DNA from: Acidaminococcaceae bacterium UBA2453
GTDB taxonomy: Bacteria > Bacillota > Negativicutes > Acidaminococcales > Acidaminococcaceae
Length of the DNA: 40,475 nt
Assembly (NCBI GenBank): GCA_002342505.1
Contig: DDQB01000016.1
Span: 1-40,475, forward strand
Direction: 5' to 3'
Numbering within the stretch: position 1 is the stretch's first letter; each line of letters opens with the position of its first letter. The position numbers and the translations under genes were made by a program. A model generated the notes under the pieces. That model saw only the letters and a list, made by a program, of their open reading frames with translations. It was not told where the DNA came from and did no database searches. Below, one piece after another: positions 31,023-40,042 of the stretch.

Positions 31023-33665
31023 ATGGCAAAAATTGGCCTGACCAGCGAAGAAGCTGCGCAATCACTGAAAAAATACGGCAACAACGCATTAAGCAAACCG
31101 CCGCAACAGACGTTTTTTGAAAAGCTGCTGGATAATTTCCGGGATCCCATCATCCGCATCCTGATCGTCGCGCTGCTTGTCAACGTGGTCTTTGTGTACA
31201 TGGGACACGCGGACTGGGTGGAGACCGTCGGCATCTTTGTGGCTATCATCCTGGCGACCTTTGTCTCTACATGGTCTGAATACAGCAACGAGAACGCATT
31301 CCAGAAGCTCCAGGAAGAAGCCAGCCGCATCACCTGCAAGGTATGGCGCGACGGCATCCCCACGGAGATCCGCATCGACGACATCGTAAAAGGGGACGCG
31401 ATACAGCTGGAAAGCGGCGATAAGGTTCCGGTGGACGGCGTCTTGCTGGATGGCGATATGAAGCTGGACCAGTCCGTTCTGAACGGGGAAAGCGAAGAAG
31501 CGGAAAAAGAACCGGCGACGGCTGATTTTATCTGGGGACCGGAAACGGATTTCCTGGACCCGCACTGCCTTTACCGGGGCTCCGTAGTTGTGGAAGGCCA
31601 GGGTCTGATGCGTGCCGAAAAGATCGGCGACGCCTCTGTGTATGGGCAGCTGACCCAGGAACTGAAAGAAGTGGACCGGGACAGCCCGCTGAAACTGAAG
31701 CTGAAGCATCTGGCGGACAAGATCAGCTACTTTGGCTACAGCGGCGGCTTCCTGATCTTTTTCGCCGTGCTGCTGCACAAGATGTTCCTGGCCGGGGGCT
31801 GGGCGGCCTATACGGCTAATTCCGCGCAGATATTAAGCGATGTGGTTCAGGCGCTGATCCTGGCCGTGGTCATCATCGTCATGGCGGTGCCGGAAGGCCT
31901 GCCCCTGATGATCGCCATCGTGTCTTCCCTGAATATGCGGAAGATGTTGAACGACCATGTGCTGGTCCGCAAGCTCAACGGCATCGAAACCGCGGGGAGC
32001 CTGAATCTGCTGTTCACCGATAAAACCGGCACCATCACCAAAGGCAGACTGGAAGTGGTAGGCTTTATCACCGGCAGCCTGAACGAATACAAAACCTTTG
32101 ACAGCCTGCCGGAGACCGTAAAAGAATACGTATATGAGAACGTATTGCTGAATACTTCCGCTGCCGTGGCGGACGGGAAGATCCTGGGAGGTAATATTAC
32201 AGAACGGGCGCTGAACCAGTACATAGGAGACTACCGGACCACCTTCCTGCCGCTGCGGAATTCCTTTGTGCCCTTTAACAGCGCCAGCAAATATTCCTTT
32301 GCCTGCGTGCAGGGAATGGACGAGTACACGCTGGTCAAAGGCGCGCCAGAAAAGCTGATTCCCCTTTGCGATTATTACCTGGATGAAAAAGGGCGGCGCC
32401 TGCCTTTTACTGACGACATGAAACAGGCGCTGGAAGAAAAGATGGTGGAACTGGCGGGACGGGCCATCCGCATGCTGGCCCTGTGCACGTACCCTAAACA
32501 CGTGTCGGGCACGGAACTGCCGTCCAAGGGTCTGGCGCTGACAGGCATCCTGGCCATCCGGGATGAAGTGCGGCCCGAAGCGGTGGAGGCCATTCAGAAA
32601 GTGCATGAAGCCGGCGTGCAGATCGTTATGATCACCGGCGACCGGAAAGAGACTGCGGTGGCCATCGCCAAAGACGCGGGACTGCTGCAGCGGCCGGACG
32701 ATCTGGTGTGGACCAGCCAGGAGCTGGCGGAAAAGTCCGACGAGGAAGTGCGCCGCGATCTGCGTCGTCTGCGGGTAGTGTCCCGGGCTTTGCCACTGGA
32801 TAAGCTGAGGCTGGTTACCATTGCCCAGGAAATGAACCTGGTGGTGGGGATGACCGGCGACGGCGTCAACGACTCACCGGCACTTAAGCGCGCCGATGTA
32901 GGCTTTGCCATGGGCAGCGGCACGGAAGTAGCGAAGGAAGCGGGGGACATCGTGATCCTTGACGACAACTTCCTGTCCATCAAGCAGGCGATCCTGTACG
33001 GGCGCACCATTTACAACTCTATCTGCAAGTTTATCACTTTCCAGTTATCCATCAACGTGTCCGCCGTGCTGATCAATTTTATCGCTCCTTTTATCGGGAT
33101 AGAAAAGCCTCTGACCATCATCCAGATCCTGTGGATCAACCTGGTGATGGATACGTTGGCGGCGTTGGCCTTTGGCGGCGAACCTGCGCTGGAAAGCTAT
33201 ATGAAGGAAGAGCCGAAAAAACGGAGCGCGCCGCTGGTATCCCCGGGCATGGCGTCTACCATCGCCCTCACCGGATTATGGATGACCGCAGTGGCCGTCG
33301 CTTTTTACAAAAGTCCCTGGGTGGATTCCCTGTTCCGGAATGCGCCGAACCATATCTACACTTACACGGGCTTCTTCTGCGCCTATATTTTCATGGCGGT
33401 AGCCAACGCCTTTAACATCCGGACCGAGAAGCTGGACCTGCTGGACCACATCGGGGAGAATATGGGATTTGTCCAGGTCATGGGCGGTATCCTTTCCATC
33501 CAGTTCCTGCTGACACTGGTCGGCGGCAGCCTGCTGCGCATGGCGCCTTTGAACGGACAGGAATGGAGTGTGCCGATCCTCTGCGCCATTTCCATCCTCT
33601 GTGTGGAAACGCTGCGGAAACTGTTCCGGCGGCATTTCGGGTATCACGCGCCGACAAATAAATAG
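31023..33665 (+). CDS. calcium-translocating P-type ATPase (type IIB, PMCA-like)
   Basis: It is predicted to export calcium from the cytoplasm at the cost of ATP. The 880-residue protein has the full P2-type layout: N-terminal cation-ATPase domain, actuator loop with NGESEEAEKEP in place of the usual TGES, and TM4 VPEGLPLMIAI with the ion-binding Glu. The phosphorylated Asp333 lies in DKTGTITKG. A nucleotide domain with LVKGAPEKL follows, then TGDRKETA and the hinge TGDGVNDSPAL. TM6 WINLVMDTLAALAFG carries the Asn/Asp ion ligands. AAGGAG (31012-31017) lies five bases ahead of the ATG. Manganese or another divalent ion as substrate cannot be excluded. Confidence 0.93.
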   Translation: MAKIGLTSEEAAQSLKKYGNNALSKPPQQTFFEKLLDNFRDPIIRILIVALLVNVVFVYMGHADWVETVGIFVAIILATFVSTWSEYSNENAFQKLQEEASRITCKVWRDGIPTEIRIDDIVKGDAIQLESGDKVPVDGVLLDGDMKLDQSVLNGESEEAEKEPATADFIWGPETDFLDPHCLYRGSVVVEGQGLMRAEKIGDASVYGQLTQELKEVDRDSPLKLKLKHLADKISYFGYSGGFLIFFAVLLHKMFLAGGWAAYTANSAQILSDVVQALILAVVIIVMAVPEGLPLMIAIVSSLNMRKMLNDHVLVRKLNGIETAGSLNLLFTDKTGTITKGRLEVVGFITGSLNEYKTFDSLPETVKEYVYENVLLNTSAAVADGKILGGNITERALNQYIGDYRTTFLPLRNSFVPFNSASKYSFACVQGMDEYTLVKGAPEKLIPLCDYYLDEKGRRLPFTDDMKQALEEKMVELAGRAIRMLALCTYPKHVSGTELPSKGLALTGILAIRDEVRPEAVEAIQKVHEAGVQIVMITGDRKETAVAIAKDAGLLQRPDDLVWTSQELAEKSDEEVRRDLRRLRVVSRALPLDKLRLVTIAQEMNLVVGMTGDGVNDSPALKRADVGFAMGSGTEVAKEAGDIVILDDNFLSIKQAILYGRTIYNSICKFITFQLSINVSAVLINFIAPFIGIEKPLTIIQILWINLVMDTLAALAFGGEPALESYMKEEPKKRSAPLVSPGMASTIALTGLWMTAVAVAFYKSPWVDSLFRNAPNHIYTYTGFFCAYIFMAVANAFNIRTEKLDLLDHIGENMGFVQVMGGILSIQFLLTLVGGSLLRMAPLNGQEWSVPILCAISILCVETLRKLFRRHFGYHAPTNK

Positions 33666-33694
33666 TAATTAAAACAAATTGAAAAATGGCAAAC

Positions 33695-33726
33695 AAAAAA
33701 GCTGCAGATTTTCTGCAGCTTTTTTT
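33695..33726. terminator. bidirectional terminator between the ATPase gene and leuA
   Basis: AAAAAAGCTGCAG (33695-33707) and its complement (33713-33725) form a stem with loop ATTTT. A tracts on one side and T tracts on the other make it work for both converging genes. Confidence 0.92.
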
Positions 33727-33765
33727 ATGGAAACGCTGATGCAATGCGTTTTATCAGAGGCTCTT

Positions 33766-35463
33766 TCAGTGTTTCGGTTTTTCCGCCCGGTTGATGGCGC
33801 ACAGGATGCCCAACAGGGACGCTACAACAATACCGCTGTGCACGCCTACGCCGAAGATGTGCCCGCCGTCCGGTTTCTGCAATTCGATATAGCAGATCGC
33901 CTTGGAGTCGGAACCGCCGCTGATGGCGTGTTCGTCATAGTTGATGAACTTGTAGCCGGTGACACCGATCTTGGCCAGCGCGTTAAAGAAGGCGTCGATG
34001 GGACCGTTGCCCCGGCCCATCATGTCCACGTGCTCCCCGTCGATGGAGATGACCCCGGTGAAGATGGTGGGATTGTCATTGTCCGCCGCTGACTGCTTCT
34101 GGTACACAAAGTGCCGTTCAATCAGTTCATACTTGCCTTTTAAATCAATGAATTCTTTGTTGAACAGGTCCACAATCTGGAACTCGTTCAGTTCATCCCC
34201 GTACGCGTCTGCCGCCGCCTTGACGATCTCGCCGAATTCCGGCTGCATGGCTTTGGGCATACGGTAGCCCCGGGCCTGTTCCAGCACGAAGGCGGCCCCG
34301 CCCTTGCCGGACTGGCTGTTAATACGGATGATGGGATCGTACTGTCGGTTGATGTCTGCCGGATTGATTGGCAGATAGGGAACTTCCCAGTACTCCGTCC
34401 CGGTATTCTTCATATAATCGAAGCCCTTTTTGATGGCATCCTGATGGGAACCGGAAAAGGCCGTGAAGGCCAGTTGTCCCACGTAAGGCTGCCGGGGCGG
34501 GATTTCCATCTTGGTACATTCCTCATACACCCGTCCTACTGAAAGGATGTCGTGGAAATCCAACAGCGGGTCCACGCCCTGGGTGTACATGTTCAGCGCT
34601 ACCGTGACGATATCCAGGTTGCCGGTCCGTTCCCCGTTGCCGAAGAGGCAGCCTTCGATGCGCTCGGCTCCCGCCAGCAGGCCCAGCTCCGCGCAGGCCA
34701 CGCCGGTACCCCGGTCATTGTGGGGATGCAGGCTGATGATGGCAGCTTCCCGGTTGGGCAGATGTTTGATAAAGTATTCGATCTGGTCCGCGTAGGTGTT
34801 GGGGGTGCACATCTCCACCGTGGCGGGCAGGTTCAGGATGACAGGGTTTTCTTTGGTTGCTCCCAGCGCTTCCATCACTTCATGACAGATGCGGACGGCA
34901 AAATCCTGTTCCGTGCCGGTATAGCTTTCCGGAGAATACTCGTAGCGGATGTTCATGCCGCTGCGGGCGATCTCTTCTTCCGTCAGTTTCCGGATCAGTT
35001 TGGCTCCCTCCACCGCAATGTCCACGATCCCGTCCATGTCCTTCTGGAACACGATCTTCCGCTGGAGGGTGGAGGTGGAATTATAGAAATGGATGATGAC
35101 ATTCTTAGCGCCCTTCACCGCCTCAAAGGTCTTCATGATGAGTTCCGGGCGGGCCTGCACCAGCACCTGCAGCGTTACGTCGTCCGGCACCAGGTCCTGT
35201 TCGATCAGGGTGCGGATGATCTCATATTCCGTTTCGGAAGCCGAGGGGAAACCAATCTCAATTTCCTTGAACCCAATCTCGATCAGCGTGCGGAACATGC
35301 GCAGCTTTTCGTGGAGCTGCATGGGGGTCACCAGGGCCTGGTTGCCGTCCCGCAGGTCGACGCTGCACCATATGGGCGCTTTCTTAATGACATGGTCGGG
35401 CCATTCGCGGTGTTCCAGCGGGATCTGCGCAAACGGGATATACTTCTTGGCTGGTTTTTTCAT
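33766..35463 (-). CDS. leuA: 2-isopropylmalate synthase, long (type 2) form
   Basis: It condenses acetyl-CoA with 2-ketoisovalerate, the committed step of leucine synthesis. The 565-residue protein is the long form typical of actinobacteria, fungi and some Firmicutes. It has a TIM barrel with SVDLRDGNQALV (metal Asp), SLHPHNDRGTG with the HxH metal ligands, and GNGERTGN. A C-terminal regulatory domain (about 430-565) is where leucine feedback is expected. GAGGGG lies just upstream of the ATG on the - strand. It is 16 kb from leuCDB and converges on the ATPase gene with a shared terminator. Its promoter has a consensus spacing, and no T-box or leader peptide was seen in its short leader. Confidence 0.96.
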   Translation of the reverse strand: MKKPAKKYIPFAQIPLEHREWPDHVIKKAPIWCSVDLRDGNQALVTPMQLHEKLRMFRTLIEIGFKEIEIGFPSASETEYEIIRTLIEQDLVPDDVTLQVLVQARPELIMKTFEAVKGAKNVIIHFYNSTSTLQRKIVFQKDMDGIVDIAVEGAKLIRKLTEEEIARSGMNIRYEYSPESYTGTEQDFAVRICHEVMEALGATKENPVILNLPATVEMCTPNTYADQIEYFIKHLPNREAAIISLHPHNDRGTGVACAELGLLAGAERIEGCLFGNGERTGNLDIVTVALNMYTQGVDPLLDFHDILSVGRVYEECTKMEIPPRQPYVGQLAFTAFSGSHQDAIKKGFDYMKNTGTEYWEVPYLPINPADINRQYDPIIRINSQSGKGGAAFVLEQARGYRMPKAMQPEFGEIVKAAADAYGDELNEFQIVDLFNKEFIDLKGKYELIERHFVYQKQSAADNDNPTIFTGVISIDGEHVDMMGRGNGPIDAFFNALAKIGVTGYKFINYDEHAISGGSDSKAICYIELQKPDGGHIFGVGVHSGIVVASLLGILCAINRAEKPKH

Positions 35464-35532
35464 TTTTCCATCCCCTCTTCATGATTAACAGTTGAAATTT
35501 ACAATATTGAAACGACTCTAATTGTGACGATA

Positions 35533-35561
35533 ATTATAACAATTTGTCGAAAGGAAGTCAA
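35533..35561 (-). promoter_or_regulatory. sigma-A promoter of leuA
   Basis: Read on the - strand, TTGACT (35561-35556) and TATAAT (35538-35533) are 17 bases apart. The start would lie near 35526, about 60 bases ahead of leuA. Confidence 0.88.
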
Positions 35562-35571
35562 ACTGAATTAT

Positions 35572-35600
35572 TTGACCTCTTCCGCTTTTTTACTTATAAT
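35572..35600 (+). promoter_or_regulatory. sigma-A promoter of the CNNM/CorC-type gene
   Basis: TTGACC (35572-35577) and TATAAT (35595-35600) are 17 bases apart. Its -35 is 10 bases from the -35 of the divergent leuA promoter, so one bound regulator could affect both. Confidence 0.88.
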
Positions 35601-35625
35601 AGGGGGTAATAACCAACAGTTAACA

Positions 35626-35682
35626 ATGGATCATAACTGGCAGCGGATACTGATCCGCGTATGCCAGTGGATAGCCATCCAT
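35626..35682 (+). other. structured 5' leader of the CNNM/CorC-type gene
   Basis: A long imperfect hairpin forms. The outer pair is ATGGAT (35626-35631) with ATCCAT (35677-35682), the middle pair is ACTGGCA (35636-35642) with TGCCAGT (35662-35668), and the inner pair is GCGGAT (35643-35648) with ATCCGC (35653-35658). Bulges lie between them. CATAACTG is repeated at 35632 and 35680. It does not match a riboswitch class I recognise. Confidence 0.55.
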
Positions 35683-35761
35683 AACTGAAATAGCAGACAA
35701 TAGCAAACCATATCTAACAATATCAGACGAAAACCAATAATGTAAGGAAGTGTTTCTCTGT

Positions 35762-37063
35762 ATGACCGAAGAACAAGATCTGTACCCCTATCTGATCATA
35801 CTGGTCCTGTTTCTCTGCAGCTCCGCTTTTTATTCCGCCTCGGAGACCGCCCTGTCCACGGTAAACCGGATCCGGCTGAAAAACCTGGCCCGCTCCGGGA
35901 ATGAAGATGCCGCCGGGATACTGAACCTGATAGACCATTTCGATGAAGTCCTGTCCACGATCCTGGTGGGCAACAACCTTGTGAACATCGGGACCGCATC
36001 CATCGCGACACTGCTTTGCATCGAGCTGCTGGGGGACACTAACAGCGTTTCCATTGCCACAACCGTTACAACCATCGTCATCCTTATCGTGGGGGAAATA
36101 ACGCCGAAAAGCCTGGCTAAAGAGTATCCGGAATCCTTCCTGTTTGCATCTTACAGACTGCTGTGGTGGAACACGCGTCTGTTCATGCCTCTTAATTTTC
36201 TGTTCAAGAAAATGAAGGAATCCCTCCGCCTGTTCGCAGGCAAGCAGACGACAAGACCGGTCATCACGGAAGCGGAGCTGAAGGTCATGGTGGATGAAGT
36301 GGAAAACGAAGGCGCCATCAGCGAAGCGGAAAGCGACCTGATCAAATCGGCCATCGAGTTCAACGATATCCGCGTCAAGGAGATCTTCACGCCCCGGGTG
36401 GATATGGTGGCCTGCAATATTACAGACAGCAATGCGGAAATTTACCGTATGTTCACTACCAACCACTTCACCCGCCTCCCCGTGTACGACGAAGAAGAGA
36501 ACAACATCATAGGCCTGCTGCACAGCAAGGACTTCTACAATTCATATTTAAAGGATCCTAAATTCGATGTAAAGAAGATACTGAAAAAGATCGGCTACGT
36601 GCACCGTTCCACTAAAATCTCCCTGCTGCTGAAGAACCTGCAACACAACAAGCTGCAGATGGCCGCGGTGCTGGACAGTTACGGCAGCGTGGCCGGCGTC
36701 GTGACCATCGAAGACATCCTGGAAGAGCTGGTGGGCGAGATCTGGGACGAACATGACGATGCCGTATCCGTCTTCCATAAGCTGGGGGGCGACAAATATC
36801 TGGTGTCCTGCGACAGCAACTCCCGCAACGCCAACCTGCGGGACCTGTTTGATTACATGCAGCTGGACTTTGACCTCTATCATCTGGAGAACCAGTCCAT
36901 CAGCGGCTGGGTGGTGGAATCCCTGGGCAACATTCCCAAAAAGGGCGATACTTTTACATACCAGGACCTGCGGGTGGAAGTCGCCAAAGTGGACCAGAAC
37001 CGCGTGAAACGCATCATCGTGGCGCGGGTGAAAGAAAAAAGCGAAGAAACAGAAAAAGCCTGA
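35762..37063 (+). CDS. CNNM/CorC/HlyC-family membrane protein (DUF21-CBS-CorC)
   Basis: This family is tied to magnesium and cobalt transport; the old name hemolysin is misleading. The DUF21 membrane domain (about 1-175) has FYSASETALSTVN, and GEITPKSLAKEYPE lies near 110. Two CBS motifs follow (about 205-330), with VKEIFTPRVDMVA, HFTRLPVYDE and GVVTIEDILEELVGEIWDE. The CorC/HlyC domain is C-terminal (about 345-430, with ISGWVVESLG). The ATG at 35762 is chosen because AAGGAAG (35744-35750) lies 11 bases upstream, and the longer frame begins inside that site. Adenine nucleotides usually bind the CBS pair. A possible link with the preceding calcium pump is only ion homeostasis in general. Confidence 0.92.
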   Translation: MTEEQDLYPYLIILVLFLCSSAFYSASETALSTVNRIRLKNLARSGNEDAAGILNLIDHFDEVLSTILVGNNLVNIGTASIATLLCIELLGDTNSVSIATTVTTIVILIVGEITPKSLAKEYPESFLFASYRLLWWNTRLFMPLNFLFKKMKESLRLFAGKQTTRPVITEAELKVMVDEVENEGAISEAESDLIKSAIEFNDIRVKEIFTPRVDMVACNITDSNAEIYRMFTTNHFTRLPVYDEEENNIIGLLHSKDFYNSYLKDPKFDVKKILKKIGYVHRSTKISLLLKNLQHNKLQMAAVLDSYGSVAGVVTIEDILEELVGEIWDEHDDAVSVFHKLGGDKYLVSCDSNSRNANLRDLFDYMQLDFDLYHLENQSISGWVVESLGNIPKKGDTFTYQDLRVEVAKVDQNRVKRIIVARVKEKSEETEKA

Positions 37064-37370
37064 CGCAACATGCCGTCAGGGAACAGGCAGGAGCGCCGCC
37101 ATTGCGGCAGCTTCCCCGGTTCCCGGCGGCTTTTGTTCTGTCCGGACCGGAATCTGTATATTGTATACACGTTGCGGTTAATATGTTATAATATAAACAT
37201 AATACAAAAGAAAAGAGTACCGTCCGCGCCTCCGAAGGGAACGCGGCGGAGAATCGGATCACCGGCAGGAGTGCGGCCGGAGGGGCGCGCGGCCCGGACC
37301 GGCAAAGCCTCTTTCCTCTCCCTACAGGGCAGGAAAGCGCGGCAGAAAGAACAGATAAAGGAGTGGTAAC
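37064..37370 (+). promoter_or_regulatory. control region of the carboxyltransferase gene
   Basis: These 307 bases hold a weak terminator GCCGCC/GGCGGC followed by TTTTGTT (37095-37137), the inverted repeat TGTATA-TTG-TATACA (37155-37169), an extended -10 TGTTATAAT (37184-37192), and a leader of about 170 bases that is strikingly GC-rich. The leader has stems such as CTCCG/CGGAG and CTTTCCT/AGGAAAG (near 37311-37336). No gene was found here. Confidence 0.6.
37155..37192 (+). promoter_or_regulatory. operator-like inverted repeat overlapping a promoter
   Basis: TGTATA (37155-37160) and TATACA (37164-37169) form an inverted repeat that covers the -35 position. TATACA is 17 bases ahead of the TATAAT at 37187-37192, which is preceded by TGT as an extended -10. 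A dimeric regulator (GntR-type sites often read GTATAC) would block RNA polymerase. Confidence 0.55.
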
Positions 37371-38720
37371 ATGGCAGATGTAAAGAAGTTGCAGATCACT
37401 GAAACCGTATTGCGGGACGGCCCGCAGTCTTTGGTTGCGACCCGGATGCGTGTGCAGGATATGATCCCGGTTCTGGAAAAACTGGATAACGTTGGTTATC
37501 ATGCCATTGAAGCCTGGGGCGGCGCGACGTTTGACGCCTGCCTGCGCTTTTTGGATGAAGACCCCTGGGGCCGCCTGCGGATTTTGCGGCACCGGATGCC
37601 GAACACACCGATCCAGATGCTGCTGCGGGGCCAGAACCTGTTAGGCTATAACCATTATGCGGACGACGTAGTCTCGGAGTTTATCAAAAAGAGCGTGGAG
37701 AACGGCGTCTCCATTATTCGCGTATTTGACGCGCTCAACGATACGAGGAACCTGGAAACCTCCTTTAAGGCAGGAAAAATGGCCGGGGCCCATATGCAGG
37801 GCGCGCTGGTCTATACTACCAGTCCCTATCATAAACCGGAGGACTTTGTACGGCTGGCGCAGGAAATGGTACAGATGGGAGCCGATTCCATCTGCATCAA
37901 AGACATGGCAGGCCTGCTGAGCCCCTATGGCGCGGAAAATCTGATCAAAGCGTTAAAGAAAGAAGTCACGGTTCCGATCGAACTGCACAATCACTGTACC
38001 ACCGGGCTGGGCCACATGACCGCGCTGAAAGCGGTGGAAGCCGGCGTGGATATTCTGGATACGGCCCTGGCACCGTTCTCGGGAACCACAAGCCAGCCGT
38101 GTACGGAAGCTATGGTGGCCACGTTGCAGGAAAGCCCCCGGGATACTGGGCTGGACCTGGAAACATTAAATGACCTGGCGGAATATTTCACCGGCGTTAA
38201 GACCAAAATTGTCAATGAGTTCCATGTGAATCCGAACTTCAACGTCAATCCCAAAGTGCTGCTGTACCAGATTCCCGGCGGCATGCTCTCCAACCTGCGC
38301 AGCCAGATGGCAGGCATGGGGATCGGCGACAAGCTGGATGAAGTGCTGAAGGAAATGCCCCGGGTGCGCAAAGATTTAGGCTATCCGCCCCTGGTTACGC
38401 CTACCAGCCAGATCGTCGGCTCCATGGCGGTCATGAATGTAGCCATGGGCCGGTACAAGATGATACCGCGGGAAGTCAAAGAGCTGATCCGCGGCCGTTA
38501 CGGTAAAACGGCAGGCCCTATCAATCCGGAAGTACAGAAACTGGCTATTGGGGACGATCCGGTCATTGACTACCGTCCGGCTGACGACATCAAGCCGCAG
38601 CTGAAGGCCATGCGCGACCGACTGGATGAAGCGGGCTATCCCGGCCTCAGTGTGGAAGATGTATTGTCCTATGCGCTGTTCCCGGATGTAGCATTAAACT
38701 ACTTCCGCAGCCACAGATAA
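37371..38720 (+). CDS. biotin-dependent carboxyltransferase subunit (oxaloacetate decarboxylase alpha / pyruvate carboxylase B / transcarboxylase 5S type)
   Basis: It is predicted to move a carboxyl group between a 2-oxoacid and carboxybiotin. The 449 residues cover only the TIM-barrel and helical carboxyltransferase domain. Conserved are WGGATFDAC, LRGQNLLGY, FDALND, the carbamylated-Lys region IKDMAGLL, the metal ligands of LHNHCTTG, PGGMLSNLRSQ and LVTPTSQIVG. The first active-site motif reads LRDGPQSL where relatives have LRDAHQSL or LRDGHQSL, so a conserved His is Pro here. No biotinyl domain is present, and no biotin carrier or sodium-pump (OadB/G) gene lies beside it, so partners must be elsewhere. 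AAAGGAG precedes the ATG at 37371. Confidence 0.85.
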   Translation: MADVKKLQITETVLRDGPQSLVATRMRVQDMIPVLEKLDNVGYHAIEAWGGATFDACLRFLDEDPWGRLRILRHRMPNTPIQMLLRGQNLLGYNHYADDVVSEFIKKSVENGVSIIRVFDALNDTRNLETSFKAGKMAGAHMQGALVYTTSPYHKPEDFVRLAQEMVQMGADSICIKDMAGLLSPYGAENLIKALKKEVTVPIELHNHCTTGLGHMTALKAVEAGVDILDTALAPFSGTTSQPCTEAMVATLQESPRDTGLDLETLNDLAEYFTGVKTKIVNEFHVNPNFNVNPKVLLYQIPGGMLSNLRSQMAGMGIGDKLDEVLKEMPRVRKDLGYPPLVTPTSQIVGSMAVMNVAMGRYKMIPREVKELIRGRYGKTAGPINPEVQKLAIGDDPVIDYRPADDIKPQLKAMRDRLDEAGYPGLSVEDVLSYALFPDVALNYFRSHR

Positions 38721-38844
38721 TCGGGAAGGCGCTTTGTTGTGGGAAGCGCGCAAACTCATTGAATCAGCGCTTCTTTAGAAAAATACGAAAGCAACCTGGC
38801 TGTTTTGCCATTAGCCGGCTGATGAGCCTGAAAGGAGACGTTAC

Positions 38845-40035
38845 ATGGCAAAGAAAATCACCGATAAAGTAACCTGGGTAGGGAAAATCGACTGGGAGCT
38901 GGTCTATTTCCACGGGCATGAACTGTCCACCTACAAAGGTTCTTCCTATAATTCCTACCTGGTGCGGGACAAAAAGACCGCCCTCATTGATACCTGCTGG
39001 AAACCCTACGACGAAGAATACGTCGCCAACCTGAAAGAGACCGTCGACCTGAAGCAGATCGATTACGTGGTCATGAACCACAACGAGGTGGACCACAGCG
39101 GCGCGTTGCCGGCTTTGATGCAGGAGATTTCGGACGTGCCCATTTACTGCACGAAGAAGGGCGAAGGCATCATCCGGGGCCATTACCATAAAGATTGGAA
39201 CTTCGTGAACGTGAAGACCGGCGACACCCTGGATCTGGGAGGCACGAAGCTGGTGTTCATCGAAGCTCCCATGCTCCACTGGCCGGACACCATGTTCACC
39301 TACATGACCGGGGAAAATATCCTGTTCAGCAACGACGGCTTCGGCCAGCATTTTGCCAGCGAGGAACTGTACAACGATAAGGCGGACATGCACGAAGTGT
39401 ACAGCGAAGCCATGAAATATTATGTAAACATCCTGAATCCATACAGCCCCATGGTCACGCGGAAGATCAAAGAGATCCTGGCCATGAACGTGCCGGTGGA
39501 TATGATCTGCCCCAGCCACGGCATCATCTGGCGGGACAACCCCATGCAGATCGTGGAGACCTATCAGAAATGGGCGGACAGCTATCAGGAAAACCAGATC
39601 ACGCTCATTTACGATACCATGTGGGACTCCACCCGCCGGATGGCGGAATGCATCGCCGAAGGCATCCGGGAAGCAGACCCGGACGTGGTCATCAAACTGA
39701 TGAACGCGGCGAAAGAAGACAAGAGCGATATTACCACGGAAGTCTTCAGATCCAAAGCCATCCTGGTAGGCTCGCCTACTATCAACTACGGTTTTGCCTA
39801 TTCCATCGGCGGCATCATGGAACTGATCCGGGGCCTGAAATTCAGGAATAAAAAAGCGGCGGCCTTTGGCAGCTACGGCTGGAGCGGCGAAGCGGTGAAA
39901 CAGATTACCGAACTGCTGCAGGGCGCCGGGTTTGCCCTGGTCAACGACGGCATCCGCTGCCAGTGGGTACCGGACGCGGCCCACATGGAAGAGTGCCGGC
40001 AGTACGGCCGGGCTTTTGCGGAAGCCGTAAAATAA
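38845..40035 (+). CDS. A-type flavoprotein (flavodiiron protein)
   Basis: It is predicted to reduce oxygen or nitric oxide to water or N2O, protecting an anaerobe. The metallo-beta-lactamase-like domain (about 1-250) keeps all the di-iron ligands: HNEVDH (near 80-85), His in PMLHWPDT (near 148), Asp in FSNDGFGQH (near 167) and His in CPSHGIIW (near 227). The flavodoxin domain (about 253-396) begins ITLIYDTMWDSTRRMAE, the FMN phosphate loop. The 396-residue length fits the simplest class A with no extra rubredoxin domain, so an external rubredoxin or similar donor is needed. AAGGAG lies ahead of the ATG at 38845. It is followed by tandem terminators. Confidence 0.94.
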   Translation: MAKKITDKVTWVGKIDWELVYFHGHELSTYKGSSYNSYLVRDKKTALIDTCWKPYDEEYVANLKETVDLKQIDYVVMNHNEVDHSGALPALMQEISDVPIYCTKKGEGIIRGHYHKDWNFVNVKTGDTLDLGGTKLVFIEAPMLHWPDTMFTYMTGENILFSNDGFGQHFASEELYNDKADMHEVYSEAMKYYVNILNPYSPMVTRKIKEILAMNVPVDMICPSHGIIWRDNPMQIVETYQKWADSYQENQITLIYDTMWDSTRRMAECIAEGIREADPDVVIKLMNAAKEDKSDITTEVFRSKAILVGSPTINYGFAYSIGGIMELIRGLKFRNKKAAAFGSYGWSGEAVKQITELLQGAGFALVNDGIRCQWVPDAAHMEECRQYGRAFAEAVK

Positions 40036-40042
40036 CCGCAAC

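Noticed and set aside
34552..35484. Long + strand frame of 310 codons opposite leuA
   Set aside because: It is the complement of the highly conserved leuA gene and shows no family features of its own.
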